Made by a program: the position numbers and the translations under genes | In this document: piece after piece, positions 18,256-26,562 of the stretch | How the letters are laid out: every line of letters starts with the position of its first letter | Numbering within the stretch: the stretch's first letter is position 1 | Notes under the pieces: model-generated | The model's input: only the letters and a program-made list of their open reading frames with translations | The model's database searches: none | Told to the model about the DNA's origin: nothing | From: Caulobacteraceae bacterium PMMR1 | GTDB lineage: Bacteria > Pseudomonadota > Alphaproteobacteria > Caulobacterales > Caulobacteraceae | DNA: 64,000 nt | Assembly (NCBI GenBank): GCA_000733915.1 | Contig: JPOM01000001.1 | Span: 248,001 to 312,000, forward strand | Reading direction: 5' to 3'

Positions 18256-18798
18256 TCAGCCCTTCTTGGCGGCGAGCGACTTGACCGCGGCGAGGGTGGT
18301 CTCGACGTGCTTGTCGGGATTGAGATTGCTGTAGGCGGTGACGATCTTGCCGTCGCGCCCGATGACATAGCTGGTGCGGTCCGACCAGTCCGGCTTCAGC
18401 GCCAGGACGGCCTTGTACTGGGCGGCGATCTTCGCGCCCGGGTCGGCGGCGACGGCGAACTTGTTGCGGCACTCCACCGCGCTGAACTCGGCGACCCGGT
18501 CGACATTGCCGGCGGTGACGCCGATCACCGTCGCGCCGGCCTTCTCGAACTCCGGCGTCGCCTCGGCGAAGTCGTGCGCCTCCTTGGTGCAGCCCGAGGT
18601 GAAGGCCGCCGGGAAGAAGTAGAGCACCACGGGGCCCTTCTTCAGCGCGTCGGACAGCTTGAACTCGAAGCTCTTGCCGGCCAGGGCGGCCTTGGCGGTG
18701 AAGTCGGGGGCGGCGTCGCCGGGCTTCAGCGCGGCGAGGGCGGCGGGGGCGGCGGCGAGGACCGCGGCGGCGGCGAGGGCGGGAACGATCAGGCGCAT
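18256..18798 (-). CDS. Exported peroxiredoxin (AhpC/TSA, BCP-like)
   Basis: Thiol peroxidase. A signal peptide (MRLIVPALAAAAVLAAAPAALA) suggests export. The peroxidatic Cys70 lies in FFPAAFTSGCTKEAHDF, the PxxxTxxCT motif, and Cys110 (AVECRNKF) may resolve it. The start at 18798 has a GAAGGAGA site. The stop is directly adjacent to the convergent tadA stop with no spacer. The length of 180 aa fits a BCP/PrxQ type with leader. Confidence 0.9.
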   Translation of the reverse strand: MRLIVPALAAAAVLAAAPAALAALKPGDAAPDFTAKAALAGKSFEFKLSDALKKGPVVLYFFPAAFTSGCTKEAHDFAEATPEFEKAGATVIGVTAGNVDRVAEFSAVECRNKFAVAADPGAKIAAQYKAVLALKPDWSDRTSYVIGRDGKIVTAYSNLNPDKHVETTLAAVKSLAAKKG

Positions 18799-18949
18799 GG
18801 GCAGGGCTCTCCTTCGGGGGTGCTGGGAACTTAGCCGCGGCGGTCCGCCGCCGCCAGGGGGCGCTGCGCGGGCGGTCGTCAGACCCCGCTTCCGGCGAGA
18901 CGGGGCGCTTGCTACATAGACGCCGTCCCAAGGGGGAAGGCCCAAATCC

Positions 18950-19635
18950 ATGACGAACCGTCGTTTCGCTCTCGCCGCGACCCTGCCGCTCGTGCTGAGC
19001 GTCGCCGCCTGCGGCAGCCCCAACACCATCCCGACCAAGGAAGAGGCCGCCAAGGCCGCCTGGGCCGAGGTCCAGACCCAATATCAGCGCCGGGCCGATC
19101 TGATCCCGAACCTGGTCGCGACCGTGAAGGGCTACGCCGCCCAGGAGAAGAGCGTGCTGGTCGAGGTGACCCAGGCGCGCGCCTCCGCCTCGTCCATCAA
19201 GGTGGACGCCTCCACCGTGTCGGACCCGGCCAAGTTCCAGCAGTTCCAGCGGGCGCAGGACCAGCTGAGCGGGGCGCTCGGCCGCCTGCTCGTCGTGTCC
19301 GAGCGCTATCCCGAGCTGAGGTCGAATCAGAACTTCCTGGCGCTGCAGTCGCAGTTGGAAGGCACGGAGAACCGCATCGCCATCGCGCGGCGCGACTACA
19401 ACCAGGCGGTCCAGGCCTTCAACCTGGAGCTCCACACCTGGCCGGGCGTGCTGTGGGCCAACACGCTCTACAAGAACGAGAAGCCGATGCAGATGTTCGC
19501 CGCCGCCGCGGGCGCCCAGACCGCGCCGACGGTGAGTTTCGACGGGCCGGCCGGCCCTGCGCCCGGCTCCGCGCCCCCGCCAGCGCCGGGACGGCGACCT
19601 CCACGACCACGACGACCAGCACGACCTCGCACTGA
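18950..19635 (+). CDS. LemA family lipoprotein, frameshifted at its 3' end
   Basis: LemA-family membrane-anchored helical protein. The lipobox SVAAC puts the lipidated Cys at 21. It is followed by WAEVQTQYQRRADLIPNLV, the family hallmark, then VKGYAAQEKSVLVEV and NFLALQSQLEGTENRIAIAR. As sequenced the tail becomes Arg/Pro-rich and overruns the next gene to 19867. One added base in the GGG at 19588-19590 or the C run at 19573-19577 gives GTATSTTTTTSTTSH and a stop at 19635 overlapping the next ATG (TGATG). LemA and TPM genes are a recurrent pair, which supports the correction. Confidence 0.87.
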
Positions 19636-20428
19636 TGCGGGCCGCTCTCGCCGTCGTCCTGGCCGCCCTGTTCGCCTGGGCGCTCGGGACGGCGGCCCCC
19701 GCCCTGGCCGAACCGACCTTTCCGCCCCTGACCGGGCGGGTGATCGACGACGCCCATGTGCTGAAGCCCGAGACCGTCCAGGCCCTGACCCAGAAGCTGG
19801 CGGACCTGGAGGCCAAGACCTCGCGGCAGCTGGTGGTCGTCACCCTGCCCTCGCTGCAGGGCTATGACATCGAGACCTACGGCTACCAGCTCGGGCGGGC
19901 CTGGGGCATCGGCGAGGCGAAGCTGAACAACGGGGCGCTGCTGATCGTGGCCCCGAACGAGCGCAAGGTGCGGGTCGAGGTCGGGCGGGGGCTCGAGCCG
20001 ATCCTGACCGACGCCCTGTCCAGCGTGCTCCTCCAGACGGCGGTCCTGCCGAAGTTCCGCGCCGGCGACATCGACGGCGGGGTGGTCGCGGGCGCGGACG
20101 CCCTGATCGAGCAGCTGTCCCTGGACCCCTCCGAGGCCGAGAAGCGCGCCGCGGCGGCGGCGAGCCAGCAGGCCGAGCAGCGCGGCGCCGAGGGGGCGCG
20201 CCCGCATCCCTTCTCCGTCCTCTTCACAGGGCTCTTTCTCTTCTTCCTGGTCGCCCACATTCTCGGCGGCTTCGGGCGGCGGCGGCGCTTCGGGGGCGGG
20301 ATGTTCCCCATCGTCTTCTGGGGCGGCGGAGGCGGCGGCTGGGGCGGCGGCTCCGGCGGCGGGGCGGCGGCGGCTTCAGCGGCGGCGGCGGCGATTTCGG
20401 CGGCGGCGGATCTTCGGGGAGCTGGTGA
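19635..20428 (+). CDS. TPM domain protein (YgcG family), frameshifted in Gly-rich tail
   Basis: Membrane-anchored TPM (TLP18.3/Psb32/MOLO-1) domain protein. The signal peptide ends ALA-E at about residue 26. The TPM domain (about 30-170) shows VIDDAHVLKP, GYQLGRAWGIGEAKLNNGALLIVAP and VRVEVGRGLEPILTDA. One transmembrane segment (FTGLFLFFLVAHIL) and a Gly-rich tail follow. Adding one base at the G4 run 20361-20364 gives the standard ending GGGFSGGGGDFGGGGSSGSW and a stop at 20426-20428. As sequenced, the frame instead runs in-frame through the next gene, creating an artificial 493-codon fusion. Confidence 0.85.
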
Positions 20429-20429
20429 C

Positions 20430-21116
20430 ATGCGGCTGAGCCCCGAGGATCATCGACGTATCCGCGACGCGGTCGCCTCGGCGGAAGCCAAGACCTCCGC
20501 GGAGGTGCTCTGCTTCGTCACCGACGAGGTGTCGCCCTATCGCGAAACGCCCCTGGCCTGGGCGACCGCGGCGGCCCTGCTGCTGCCGGCGCTCGCCTTT
20601 TGGCTCGGGCTGAACCCTCAGGTCTATCTGCCGGGCGCGGCGCCGTGGGAGGTCGGCCACGGCGACGGCGCGGCGGCCAGCGCGTCGCAGACCCTGACCG
20701 CCTATGTGCTCAGCCAGGCCGTGGTGTTCGGCCTCGTCGCGCTCCTGGTCCTGATCCCGCCGGTCCGCCGCGCCCTCACCCCCGGCTTCCTGAAGACCGG
20801 CCGGGTCCACCGCCAGGCCGTGCGCCTGTTCGCGGCGACGGGCCTGCCCCACATGCCCAACCGTACGGGGCTGATGATCTTCGCCTCCCTGAAGGACCGC
20901 CGGGTGGAGCTGGTCGCCGACCAGGCGGTGCACGACGCCCTCGGCCAGGCGGTCTGGGACGCGGGCGTGGCCGCGGTGGTGACGGGCATGAAGCGCGGCG
21001 ATCCCGCCGGCGGCTTCGTGGACGCGATCGAACTCTGCGGCCAGCGGCTGGCCGAGGTCTTCCCGCCTGAGGGGAAAAGGGACAATGTCTTCGCCGACGA
21101 CCTGACCGAGGTCTGA
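20430..21116 (+). CDS. Second TPM domain membrane protein
   Basis: A 228-residue protein starting MRLSPEDHRRIRDAVASAE, a typical start for the short TPM homologue that follows YgcG-like genes. The early TPM strand AEVLCFVTDEVSPY is followed by two hydrophobic segments (residues 45-65 and about 92-112) and the second half RTGLMIFASLKDRRVELVADQAV. It begins one base after the corrected stop of the preceding TPM gene, forming a lemA-TPM-TPM operon. It may act with LemA in envelope maintenance, but the biochemical role of these bacterial proteins is not settled. Confidence 0.83.
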   Translation: MRLSPEDHRRIRDAVASAEAKTSAEVLCFVTDEVSPYRETPLAWATAAALLLPALAFWLGLNPQVYLPGAAPWEVGHGDGAAASASQTLTAYVLSQAVVFGLVALLVLIPPVRRALTPGFLKTGRVHRQAVRLFAATGLPHMPNRTGLMIFASLKDRRVELVADQAVHDALGQAVWDAGVAAVVTGMKRGDPAGGFVDAIELCGQRLAEVFPPEGKRDNVFADDLTEV

Positions 21117-21163
21117 AGGCGTGAGAACATGTATTGTGAGGGAGCCCGGACGGAGCTTGGCCG

Positions 21164-21991
21164 TTGTCGAGCGGGGACGGGGGCGTCGTGCGCAGATCCG
21201 ATCTTTTCGCTCTACGCCCTGTGAGCGAGCCTGACGAGCTGGCCGCGCGCACCCTCGCGCTCGAAGCGGCGCTGGAGGCGCGCGACGCCTTCCTCGCGGT
21301 GGCGGCCCACGAGCTCCGCAACCCGATGACGCCCATGCTGGGTCAGGTCCAGCTGTTGCTGTCCGCCGCCCGGCGGGACGGGACCTCGCCCCAGCTCCTG
21401 GCCGGGCTGGAGCGGCTGGAGCGTATCGTCCAGCACTACATCCGGCGCGCCACCACCCTGCTGGAGGTCTCGCGGATCAACACCGGCGGGCTCAGGCTGG
21501 AGCCGCGCGAGGTGGACCTCTCGGCCCTGGTCCAGGGCTGCACGGACAGCTACGCCGCGGCGGCGGAGCGAGCCGGGGTCGCGCTCCGCACCGAAGTGGC
21601 GCCCGGCGTGCGCGCCCGCCTCGACCCGCTGGCGGTGGAGCAGACCGTCGACAATCTGATCTCCAACGCCCTGAAGTACGGCTATGGCAAGCCGGTGGAC
21701 GTGCGCCTCGCCCGAGACGGCGGCTTTGCTCGGATCAGCGTGCGCGACCGCGGCGAAGGCATCTCCGAACAGGACCAGGCGCGCATCTTCGGCCGCTTTG
21801 AGGGCGCAGTCGGCCAGCGCAAGCACGGCGGCTTCGGCGTCGGCCTCTGGGTCGCCAGCCAGCTTGTCGAAGCCTCCGGAGGAAGGATAGGGGTCGCAAG
21901 CCGGCCCGCGGAGGGCTCGGAGTTCCAGGTTTGGCTGCCGCTCGGCGTGTCGGGCGCGGACGGCGGCCCTGAAGGAGGTATGGGGGCATGA
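21164..21991 (+). CDS. Sensor-less histidine kinase (HisKA/HATPase)
   Basis: Soluble histidine kinase of 275 residues with no membrane segment or recognisable input domain. The H box AHELRNPMTPM puts the phosphorylated His at 49. The N box DNLISNALKYG, G1 DRGEGIS, the F-box IFGRFEG and G2 GFGVGLWVAS are intact. The start is TTG 21164 or GTG 21188. Both are preceded by purine-rich sequence, and the latter by GGGGACGGGGG. The gene ends with ATGA into the KaiC-like gene, so the two are translationally coupled. I infer that the KaiC-like protein or the downstream regulator is its partner. Confidence 0.88.
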   Translation: MSSGDGGVVRRSDLFALRPVSEPDELAARTLALEAALEARDAFLAVAAHELRNPMTPMLGQVQLLLSAARRDGTSPQLLAGLERLERIVQHYIRRATTLLEVSRINTGGLRLEPREVDLSALVQGCTDSYAAAAERAGVALRTEVAPGVRARLDPLAVEQTVDNLISNALKYGYGKPVDVRLARDGGFARISVRDRGEGISEQDQARIFGRFEGAVGQRKHGGFGVGLWVASQLVEASGGRIGVASRPAEGSEFQVWLPLGVSGADGGPEGGMGA

Positions 21992-23520
21992 CGGACAGCG
22001 CGGCCGACGGGTACGGCCTGACGCATGTGCCGAGCGGCGTGCTGGGCCTGGATCAGGTCCTGCGCGGCGGCTTCTTTTCGGGCGGCGTCTATATCATCCG
22101 GGGGGCGCCCGGGGCGGGCAAGACCATCCTGGCCAACCAGATCTGCTTCCGTCACGCGGAAGCGGGCGGGCGCGCCCTCTATGTGACCCTGCTGTCCGAG
22201 AGCCATGCGCGCATGATGCAGCACATGGAGCGGCTCAGCTTCTACAACCCTGACACGATCCCCAGCCGTCTCTACTTCGTGAGCGGCTTCAATGCGCTCG
22301 AGGAGGACGGCCTGCGCGGCCTGATGACTCTCCTTCGGCGCGAAGTGCGGAACCACCGGGCTAGCCTGCTGGTCTTGGATGGCCTACTTGCTGTCGAAGA
22401 GTCCAGCGGCTCGGATCGAGAGTTCCGGAAGTTCATCCATGAGTTCCAAGCCTACGCCTCGGCGGAGAACTGCATAGCTCTGCTTCTGACGAACGGCTCG
22501 CGTCGGGATTACCACCCGGAGCATACCATGGTGGATGGTCTGATCACCTTGGAGGACGTCAGGTTCGGTAAGCGGGCCCAGCGCGAGCTGGAGGTCCGCA
22601 AGTTCCGCGGGTCGGGGTCGCTCAGGGGCCGCCACCCGTTCCGCATCAGCGATCAGGGCGTAACCGTCTACCCCCGGGTTGAGACCGTCTATGGCCTGCT
22701 TGGCCCCGAGGAGGAGGATCACGTCGGCGACGCCCGCGTCTCGACCGGCGCGCCTGAGCTCGACCGGCTCTTGGGCGGCGGGTTGCAGCAGGGGACGACG
22801 ACCCTGCTCCTGGGCGCCTCGGGGTCGGGCAAGACCACCCTTGGAACCCAATTCCTGGCCCAGGCGAGCGCCGAGCACCCGGCGCTGCACTTCGGCTTCT
22901 ACGAAACCCCCATGCGGCTGATGGCCAATGCGCGCACCCTCGAGCTTCCGCTCGAACGCCTGCATGCCGAGGGCGCGCTGCACATCCTGTGGCGCTCGCC
23001 CACCGAGCAGATGCTGGACGACCTCGGCCACCTGTTGATCGAGACGGTCGAGCAGCGGGGGATCAAGCGCCTGTTCGTGGACGGGATCGGCGGCTTCATG
23101 GAGGCGGCGGACCTGCCCTCGCGCGTCCCCTCGGTGTTCTCGGCCCTGTCCAACGAGCTGCGCAAGCGGGACGTCACGACGCTCTACACCGCCGAGACCT
23201 CCAACCTGGTCGGCCCCTCGGTGTTCAGCCCGCTGGACGGCCTCTCCGCCATCGCCGACGGCCTGGTCCTGCTGCGCTACGTGGAGGCCGGGGCGCACCT
23301 TCACCGTCTGCTGTCGGTGCTGAAGATGCGGGGCGGCAGCTTTGATGCCGCGGTGCGAGAGTTCACGATCGGAAAAGGCGGCGTGGACGTCTTCACCGAC
23401 GGCGAGACCGCCGCCGCGCTTCTGGGGCTCGGCACGGTGCAGACCGGCACCCCCTTCGGCCAGGTGCGCGCGACGCCTCGGCCCGACTCCGCCCCGACGA
23501 CGCTGCCGGACGGAGGTTAG
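21988..23520 (+). CDS. Double-domain KaiC-like RecA ATPase
   Basis: A 510-residue protein with two tandem KaiC/RadA-type ATPase domains. Walker A motifs are GAPGAGKT (39-46) and GASGSGKT (276-283). Each domain has a hydrophobic Walker B (ASLLVLDGLL; IKRLFVDGIGG). The C-terminal block LSAIADGLVLLRYVE followed by SVLKMRGGSFD aligns by eye with the phosphorylation region of cyanobacterial KaiC: Ser420 would match Ser431, while the Thr432 position is Ala. The paired Glu that drives ATP hydrolysis in KaiC appears as SE (70-71) and ET (306-307). No kaiA or kaiB is nearby. Role in the cell unknown; the kinase and regulator neighbours imply signalling. Confidence 0.87.
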   Translation: MTDSAADGYGLTHVPSGVLGLDQVLRGGFFSGGVYIIRGAPGAGKTILANQICFRHAEAGGRALYVTLLSESHARMMQHMERLSFYNPDTIPSRLYFVSGFNALEEDGLRGLMTLLRREVRNHRASLLVLDGLLAVEESSGSDREFRKFIHEFQAYASAENCIALLLTNGSRRDYHPEHTMVDGLITLEDVRFGKRAQRELEVRKFRGSGSLRGRHPFRISDQGVTVYPRVETVYGLLGPEEEDHVGDARVSTGAPELDRLLGGGLQQGTTTLLLGASGSGKTTLGTQFLAQASAEHPALHFGFYETPMRLMANARTLELPLERLHAEGALHILWRSPTEQMLDDLGHLLIETVEQRGIKRLFVDGIGGFMEAADLPSRVPSVFSALSNELRKRDVTTLYTAETSNLVGPSVFSPLDGLSAIADGLVLLRYVEAGAHLHRLLSVLKMRGGSFDAAVREFTIGKGGVDVFTDGETAAALLGLGTVQTGTPFGQVRATPRPDSAPTTLPDGG

Positions 23521-23527
23521 CGCGACC

Positions 23528-23899
23528 ATGCCCACCGTCCTGGTCGTGGACGACGAGTTCGGCGTCGCCGAAGTCATCGAGGCCATCCTCGAGGACGAGG
23601 GCTATCGCGTGCTCACCGCGGTCAACGGAAAGCAAGGCCTGGAGCGGCTCGCCGAGGCGCAGGTCGACCTGGTGGTCCTGGACGTCATGATGCCGATCCT
23701 GGACGGACCGGGGATGCTGAAGCGGATGCGGGCGGAGGGGTTCGCCGCCGTTCCGGTGGTGATGATGAGCTCTTTGCCGGAGAGCGTCGTGCGCGAGCAG
23801 GCGCCGCACGCTCAGGCCTTCCTGCGCAAGCCCTTCCGGGCGCAGGCGGTCGCCGACATCGTGCGAAGCCTGATCGGTCCGGGGAACGCGCCCGCCTGA
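23528..23899 (+). CDS. Single-domain response regulator
   Basis: CheY-like receiver of 123 residues with no output domain. The acidic pocket is Asp8-Asp9, the phospho-acceptor is Asp52 (LDVMMPILDG), and the switch Ser81/82 and Lys101 (RKPF) are present. ATG 23528 has a GGAGG site about 12 bases upstream, 7 bp after the KaiC-like stop. It is the natural phosphotransfer target of the kinase at 21164. With no DNA-binding domain, output must go through protein contact or a further phosphorelay step. Confidence 0.93.
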   Translation: MPTVLVVDDEFGVAEVIEAILEDEGYRVLTAVNGKQGLERLAEAQVDLVVLDVMMPILDGPGMLKRMRAEGFAAVPVVMMSSLPESVVREQAPHAQAFLRKPFRAQAVADIVRSLIGPGNAPA

Positions 23900-23972
23900 G
23901 CGCGCCGGCCTTGTGCGGCAAGGCGGAGGGGCGTAACGCGTGCGCCCTTCGGACAGCATGGGAGCGCGTGCG

Positions 23973-25007
23973 ATGGGCTATCGCGTCGCCGTCGTCGGCG
24001 CCACGGGCAACGTAGGCCGCGAGATGATGACGATCCTGGAGGAGCTTCGCTTCCCCGTGGACGAGATCTTCGCCATCGCGTCGCGCAAGTCGGTCGGGGT
24101 CGAGGTGAACTACGGCGAGCGGACCCTGCGCTGCCGGGACATCGAGACCTTCGACTTCAGCGCGGTGGACCTGGTGCTGATGAGCGCCGGCGGCGAGGCC
24201 AGCCGCGCCTGGTCGGAGCGGATCGGCCGCGCCGGCCCGATCGTGATCGACAACTCCTCGGCCTTCCGCATGGACCCCGACGTGCCGCTCATCGTGCCGG
24301 AGGTGAACCCGGACGCCGCCGACCTGGCGCGGCGCAAGAACATCGTGGCGAACCCCAACTGCTCCACCGCCCAGCTCGTGGTGGCGCTGAAGCCCCTGCA
24401 CGACGCCGTGCCGATCAAGCGCGCGGTGGTCTCCACCTACCAGTCGGTCTCAGGCGCCGGAAAGGCCGCGATGGACGAGCTCTGGGACCAGACCAAGGGC
24501 GTCTTCGTGCTCGGGCCCAAGGACCCGGACGTCTTCCCCAAGCAGATCGCCTTCAACCTGATCCCCTGCATCGGGGACTTCCGGGACGACGGCTACACCA
24601 CCGAGGAAGCCAAGATGTGGAAGGAGACGCACAAGATGCTCGACCCTGCCATCGCCCTCACCGTCACCTGCGTGCGGGTGCCGGTGTTCGTAGGCCATGC
24701 GGAGTGCGTGAACCTGGAGTTCGACGGCCCGCTCGACGCCGATGAGGCGCGGGAGATCCTGCGCGAGGCGCCCGGCGTGGTCGTCGTCGACAAGCACGAC
24801 GCGGAGGAGGGCTATGTCACGCCCGTGGAGTGCGTGGGCGAATTCGGCGTCTTCGTCAGCCGCATCCGCAAGGACCCGACGGTGGAGCACGGCCTGAACC
24901 TCTGGGTCGTGTCCGACAATCTGCGCAAGGGCGCGGCGCTGAATGCGGTTCAGATCGCCCAGCTGCTCGACGAGCGCGGCATCCTGCGCGAGCGCGCGGC
25001 GGCCTAA
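23973..25007 (+). CDS. asd: Aspartate-semialdehyde dehydrogenase
   Basis: Makes aspartate semialdehyde from aspartyl phosphate, feeding lysine/DAP, threonine and methionine synthesis. VAVVGATGNVGREM (5-18) is the NADP-binding loop. Cys130 in NPNCSTAQLV is the nucleophile, and YQSVSGAGK and RVPVFVGHAECVNLEF are conserved. The 344-residue length is normal. ATG 23973 is favoured over ATG 23940/23958 because it begins exactly at the conserved first strand and has GGGAG upstream. Confidence 0.95.
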   Translation: MGYRVAVVGATGNVGREMMTILEELRFPVDEIFAIASRKSVGVEVNYGERTLRCRDIETFDFSAVDLVLMSAGGEASRAWSERIGRAGPIVIDNSSAFRMDPDVPLIVPEVNPDAADLARRKNIVANPNCSTAQLVVALKPLHDAVPIKRAVVSTYQSVSGAGKAAMDELWDQTKGVFVLGPKDPDVFPKQIAFNLIPCIGDFRDDGYTTEEAKMWKETHKMLDPAIALTVTCVRVPVFVGHAECVNLEFDGPLDADEAREILREAPGVVVVDKHDAEEGYVTPVECVGEFGVFVSRIRKDPTVEHGLNLWVVSDNLRKGAALNAVQIAQLLDERGILRERAAA

Positions 25008-25020
25008 GCGTCACGGCGGC

Positions 25021-26280
25021 TCAGATGCTAAGGCCCAGGGCGGAGAGCGCCCAGGCCCCTGCGCCGCAGCCCAGCACCACCGCCCAGGCGGGGACCCGGG
25101 CGAGCTGCAGGGCGGCGAAGGCGGCCAGGGCCAGCGCGACGTCCAGCGGCGCGCGCACGCCGGACGTGATCCCCGGCGACCAGACCGCCGCGAGCACCAG
25201 GCCCGCGACGGCGGCGTTGATCCCGTCCACGGCGGCGCGGGCGCGCAGGCTGCGCACCCAGGCGTTCCAGAAGGGCAGGAGGCCCAACACCAGCAGCCCG
25301 CCTGGGAGAAAGATGCCGACCAGGGCCGCCAGCGCGCCCAAAGGACCGTCGATGGCCGCGCCGAGATAGGCGGCGTAGGTGAAGAGCGGACCGGGGACGG
25401 CCTGCGCCGCGCCATAGCCGGCCAGGATGACGGGGTCGCTGATCAGGCCGCGGGGCGCAAGCTCGGAATGAAGCAGCGGCAGCACGACATGTCCGCCGCC
25501 GAAAACGAGGGCGCCCGTGCGGTAGAAGATCGCGAACAGCTGGAGGGCCGGCGGCAGGTCGGCCCGCGAGCCCGCCGCGAACGCGCCCGCCAGCAGCACG
25601 GCGAAGGCCGCCAGGAACCCCGCCCCGACCCGCCGGGACAGCGGACTGGGCTCGGGCTCGGGCGCGACCTCGCGCTGGGGCAGGACCAGCAGGCCGACCG
25701 CTGCGCCCGCCGCGATGGCCGCCAGGGGCGCGACCTGCGGCGGAGCCAGGAGCGCCAGCGCCGCCGCCGCGACCGCCAGGCCGCGTCGGGGCCAATCGGG
25801 CGCGAGGCTCCGCAGCATGGCGAGCGCCGCCTGCGCCACCACCGCCACGGCCGCGAGCTTCAGGCCGGCCAGGAGGCCCGCCGGCGGCTCCATCCCGCCC
25901 TGCGCCCCGCGCCGCATCGCCAGGCCCAAGGACGCCATGATCAGGGCCGAGGGCAGGGTGAACCCGGTCCAGGCCGCGAGCGCGCCCACAAGGCCGGCCC
26001 GCTCCGCCCCGATCACCAGCCCGAGCTGGCTCGACGCCGGCCCAGGCAGCGACTGGCAGAGCGCCAGACGCTCGGCGAAGCGCGCCTGGCTCAGCCAGCC
26101 CAGGCGCGCCGTCGCCGCCCGCCGGAAATAGCCGATGTGCGCGACCGGCCCGCCGAAGGCGGTCAGGCCGAGCCCCAGGAACGTCCGCAGCACCTCGCCG
26201 GCGCGTCCTTGCACGTCGAGCTTCCTCCCCTCGCCTCGCCTCGCCAGACTTGCCCACAGCTGTAACGCGCCCGTGAACAC
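25021..26280 (-). CDS. chrA: Chromate transporter ChrA family, long form
   Basis: CHR-family membrane transporter with two homologous halves of about six helices each. The N-half signature FGGPVAHIGYFRR with LPGPASSQL is repeated in the C-half as FGGGHVVLPLLHSEL with AVPGPLFTYAAYLG. Family members export chromate or transport sulfate-like anions. GTG 26280 is the longest start. GTG 26214 would begin nearer the conserved TFLGLGLTAFGGP. No chrB regulator or other metal-resistance gene is nearby, so chromate resistance is only the family default. It is convergent with asd, separated by 13 bp. Confidence 0.88.
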   Translation of the reverse strand: MFTGALQLWASLARRGEGRKLDVQGRAGEVLRTFLGLGLTAFGGPVAHIGYFRRAATARLGWLSQARFAERLALCQSLPGPASSQLGLVIGAERAGLVGALAAWTGFTLPSALIMASLGLAMRRGAQGGMEPPAGLLAGLKLAAVAVVAQAALAMLRSLAPDWPRRGLAVAAAALALLAPPQVAPLAAIAAGAAVGLLVLPQREVAPEPEPSPLSRRVGAGFLAAFAVLLAGAFAAGSRADLPPALQLFAIFYRTGALVFGGGHVVLPLLHSELAPRGLISDPVILAGYGAAQAVPGPLFTYAAYLGAAIDGPLGALAALVGIFLPGGLLVLGLLPFWNAWVRSLRARAAVDGINAAVAGLVLAAVWSPGITSGVRAPLDVALALAAFAALQLARVPAWAVVLGCGAGAWALSALGLSI

Positions 26281-26324
26281 GCGGGGGGTGGCGCTGCGGA
26301 AAGTGCGCCCTATCTGTGCGCTGT

Positions 26325-26462
26325 CGGACGATTTCCCCCGTCGTCCGGCCCTGCGGCGCCGATTTCGTCCCAGCAGCGATGGCGCCGCACTCTGAACCGC
26401 TCCGCCGCACCCTCAGGCGGAGCAAGCCCCGCCGGAAGCCCCCCTCCGGCGGGGCTTTTTTG
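26325..26462 (+). ncRNA. Candidate structured RNA: four consecutive perfect hairpins
   Basis: Between the divergent chrA and gdhZ genes, four uninterrupted stems follow one another on the plus strand. H1: CGGACGA/TCGTCCG at 26325-26331/26341-26347. H2: TGCGGCGCC/GGCGCCGCA at 26352-26360/26381-26389. H3: GCTCCGCC/GGCGGAGC at 26399-26406/26416-26423. H4: a 12-bp terminator stem at 26425-26456. No plus-strand gene precedes the terminator. Two readings fit: a stand-alone small RNA, or a gdhZ leader that terminates 100 bases before its start. No known RNA family was recognised. The 5' end is not defined. Confidence 0.4.
26425..26461 (+). terminator. Strong intrinsic terminator upstream of gdhZ
   Basis: A 12-bp perfect stem (AGCCCCGCCGGA with TCCGGCGGGGCT), an eight-base loop AGCCCCCC and a run of six T. 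It faces the plus strand with no protein gene in front of it, so it must end either a small RNA or a leader transcript. Confidence 0.85.
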
Positions 26463-26529
26463 TGTGCGATTTCGCCGCGCCGCGGTGTTCCAACGGTGAC
26501 GATGGACGGGTAGGGTCGCCCGTGATCAG

Positions 26530-26543
26530 GCCCCGCGCGGGGC
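26530..26543. promoter_or_regulatory. GC-only palindrome before gdhZ
   Basis: GCCCCGCGCGGGGC is a perfect 14-bp palindrome centred 26 bp upstream of the gdhZ start codon. It may be an operator or a short hairpin in the leader. In a genome this GC-rich, chance occurrence is a real alternative. Confidence 0.25.
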
Positions 26544-26562
26544 GAAATATTGCGGGTGGAGC

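Noticed and set aside
19635-21116. A genuine fused double-TPM protein
   Set aside because: One added base restores the standard Gly-rich YgcG ending and a stop directly before the second ATG.
25021-26280. chrA as part of a metal-resistance island
   Set aside because: No chrB or other resistance genes, composition like its neighbours, between asd and gdhZ.
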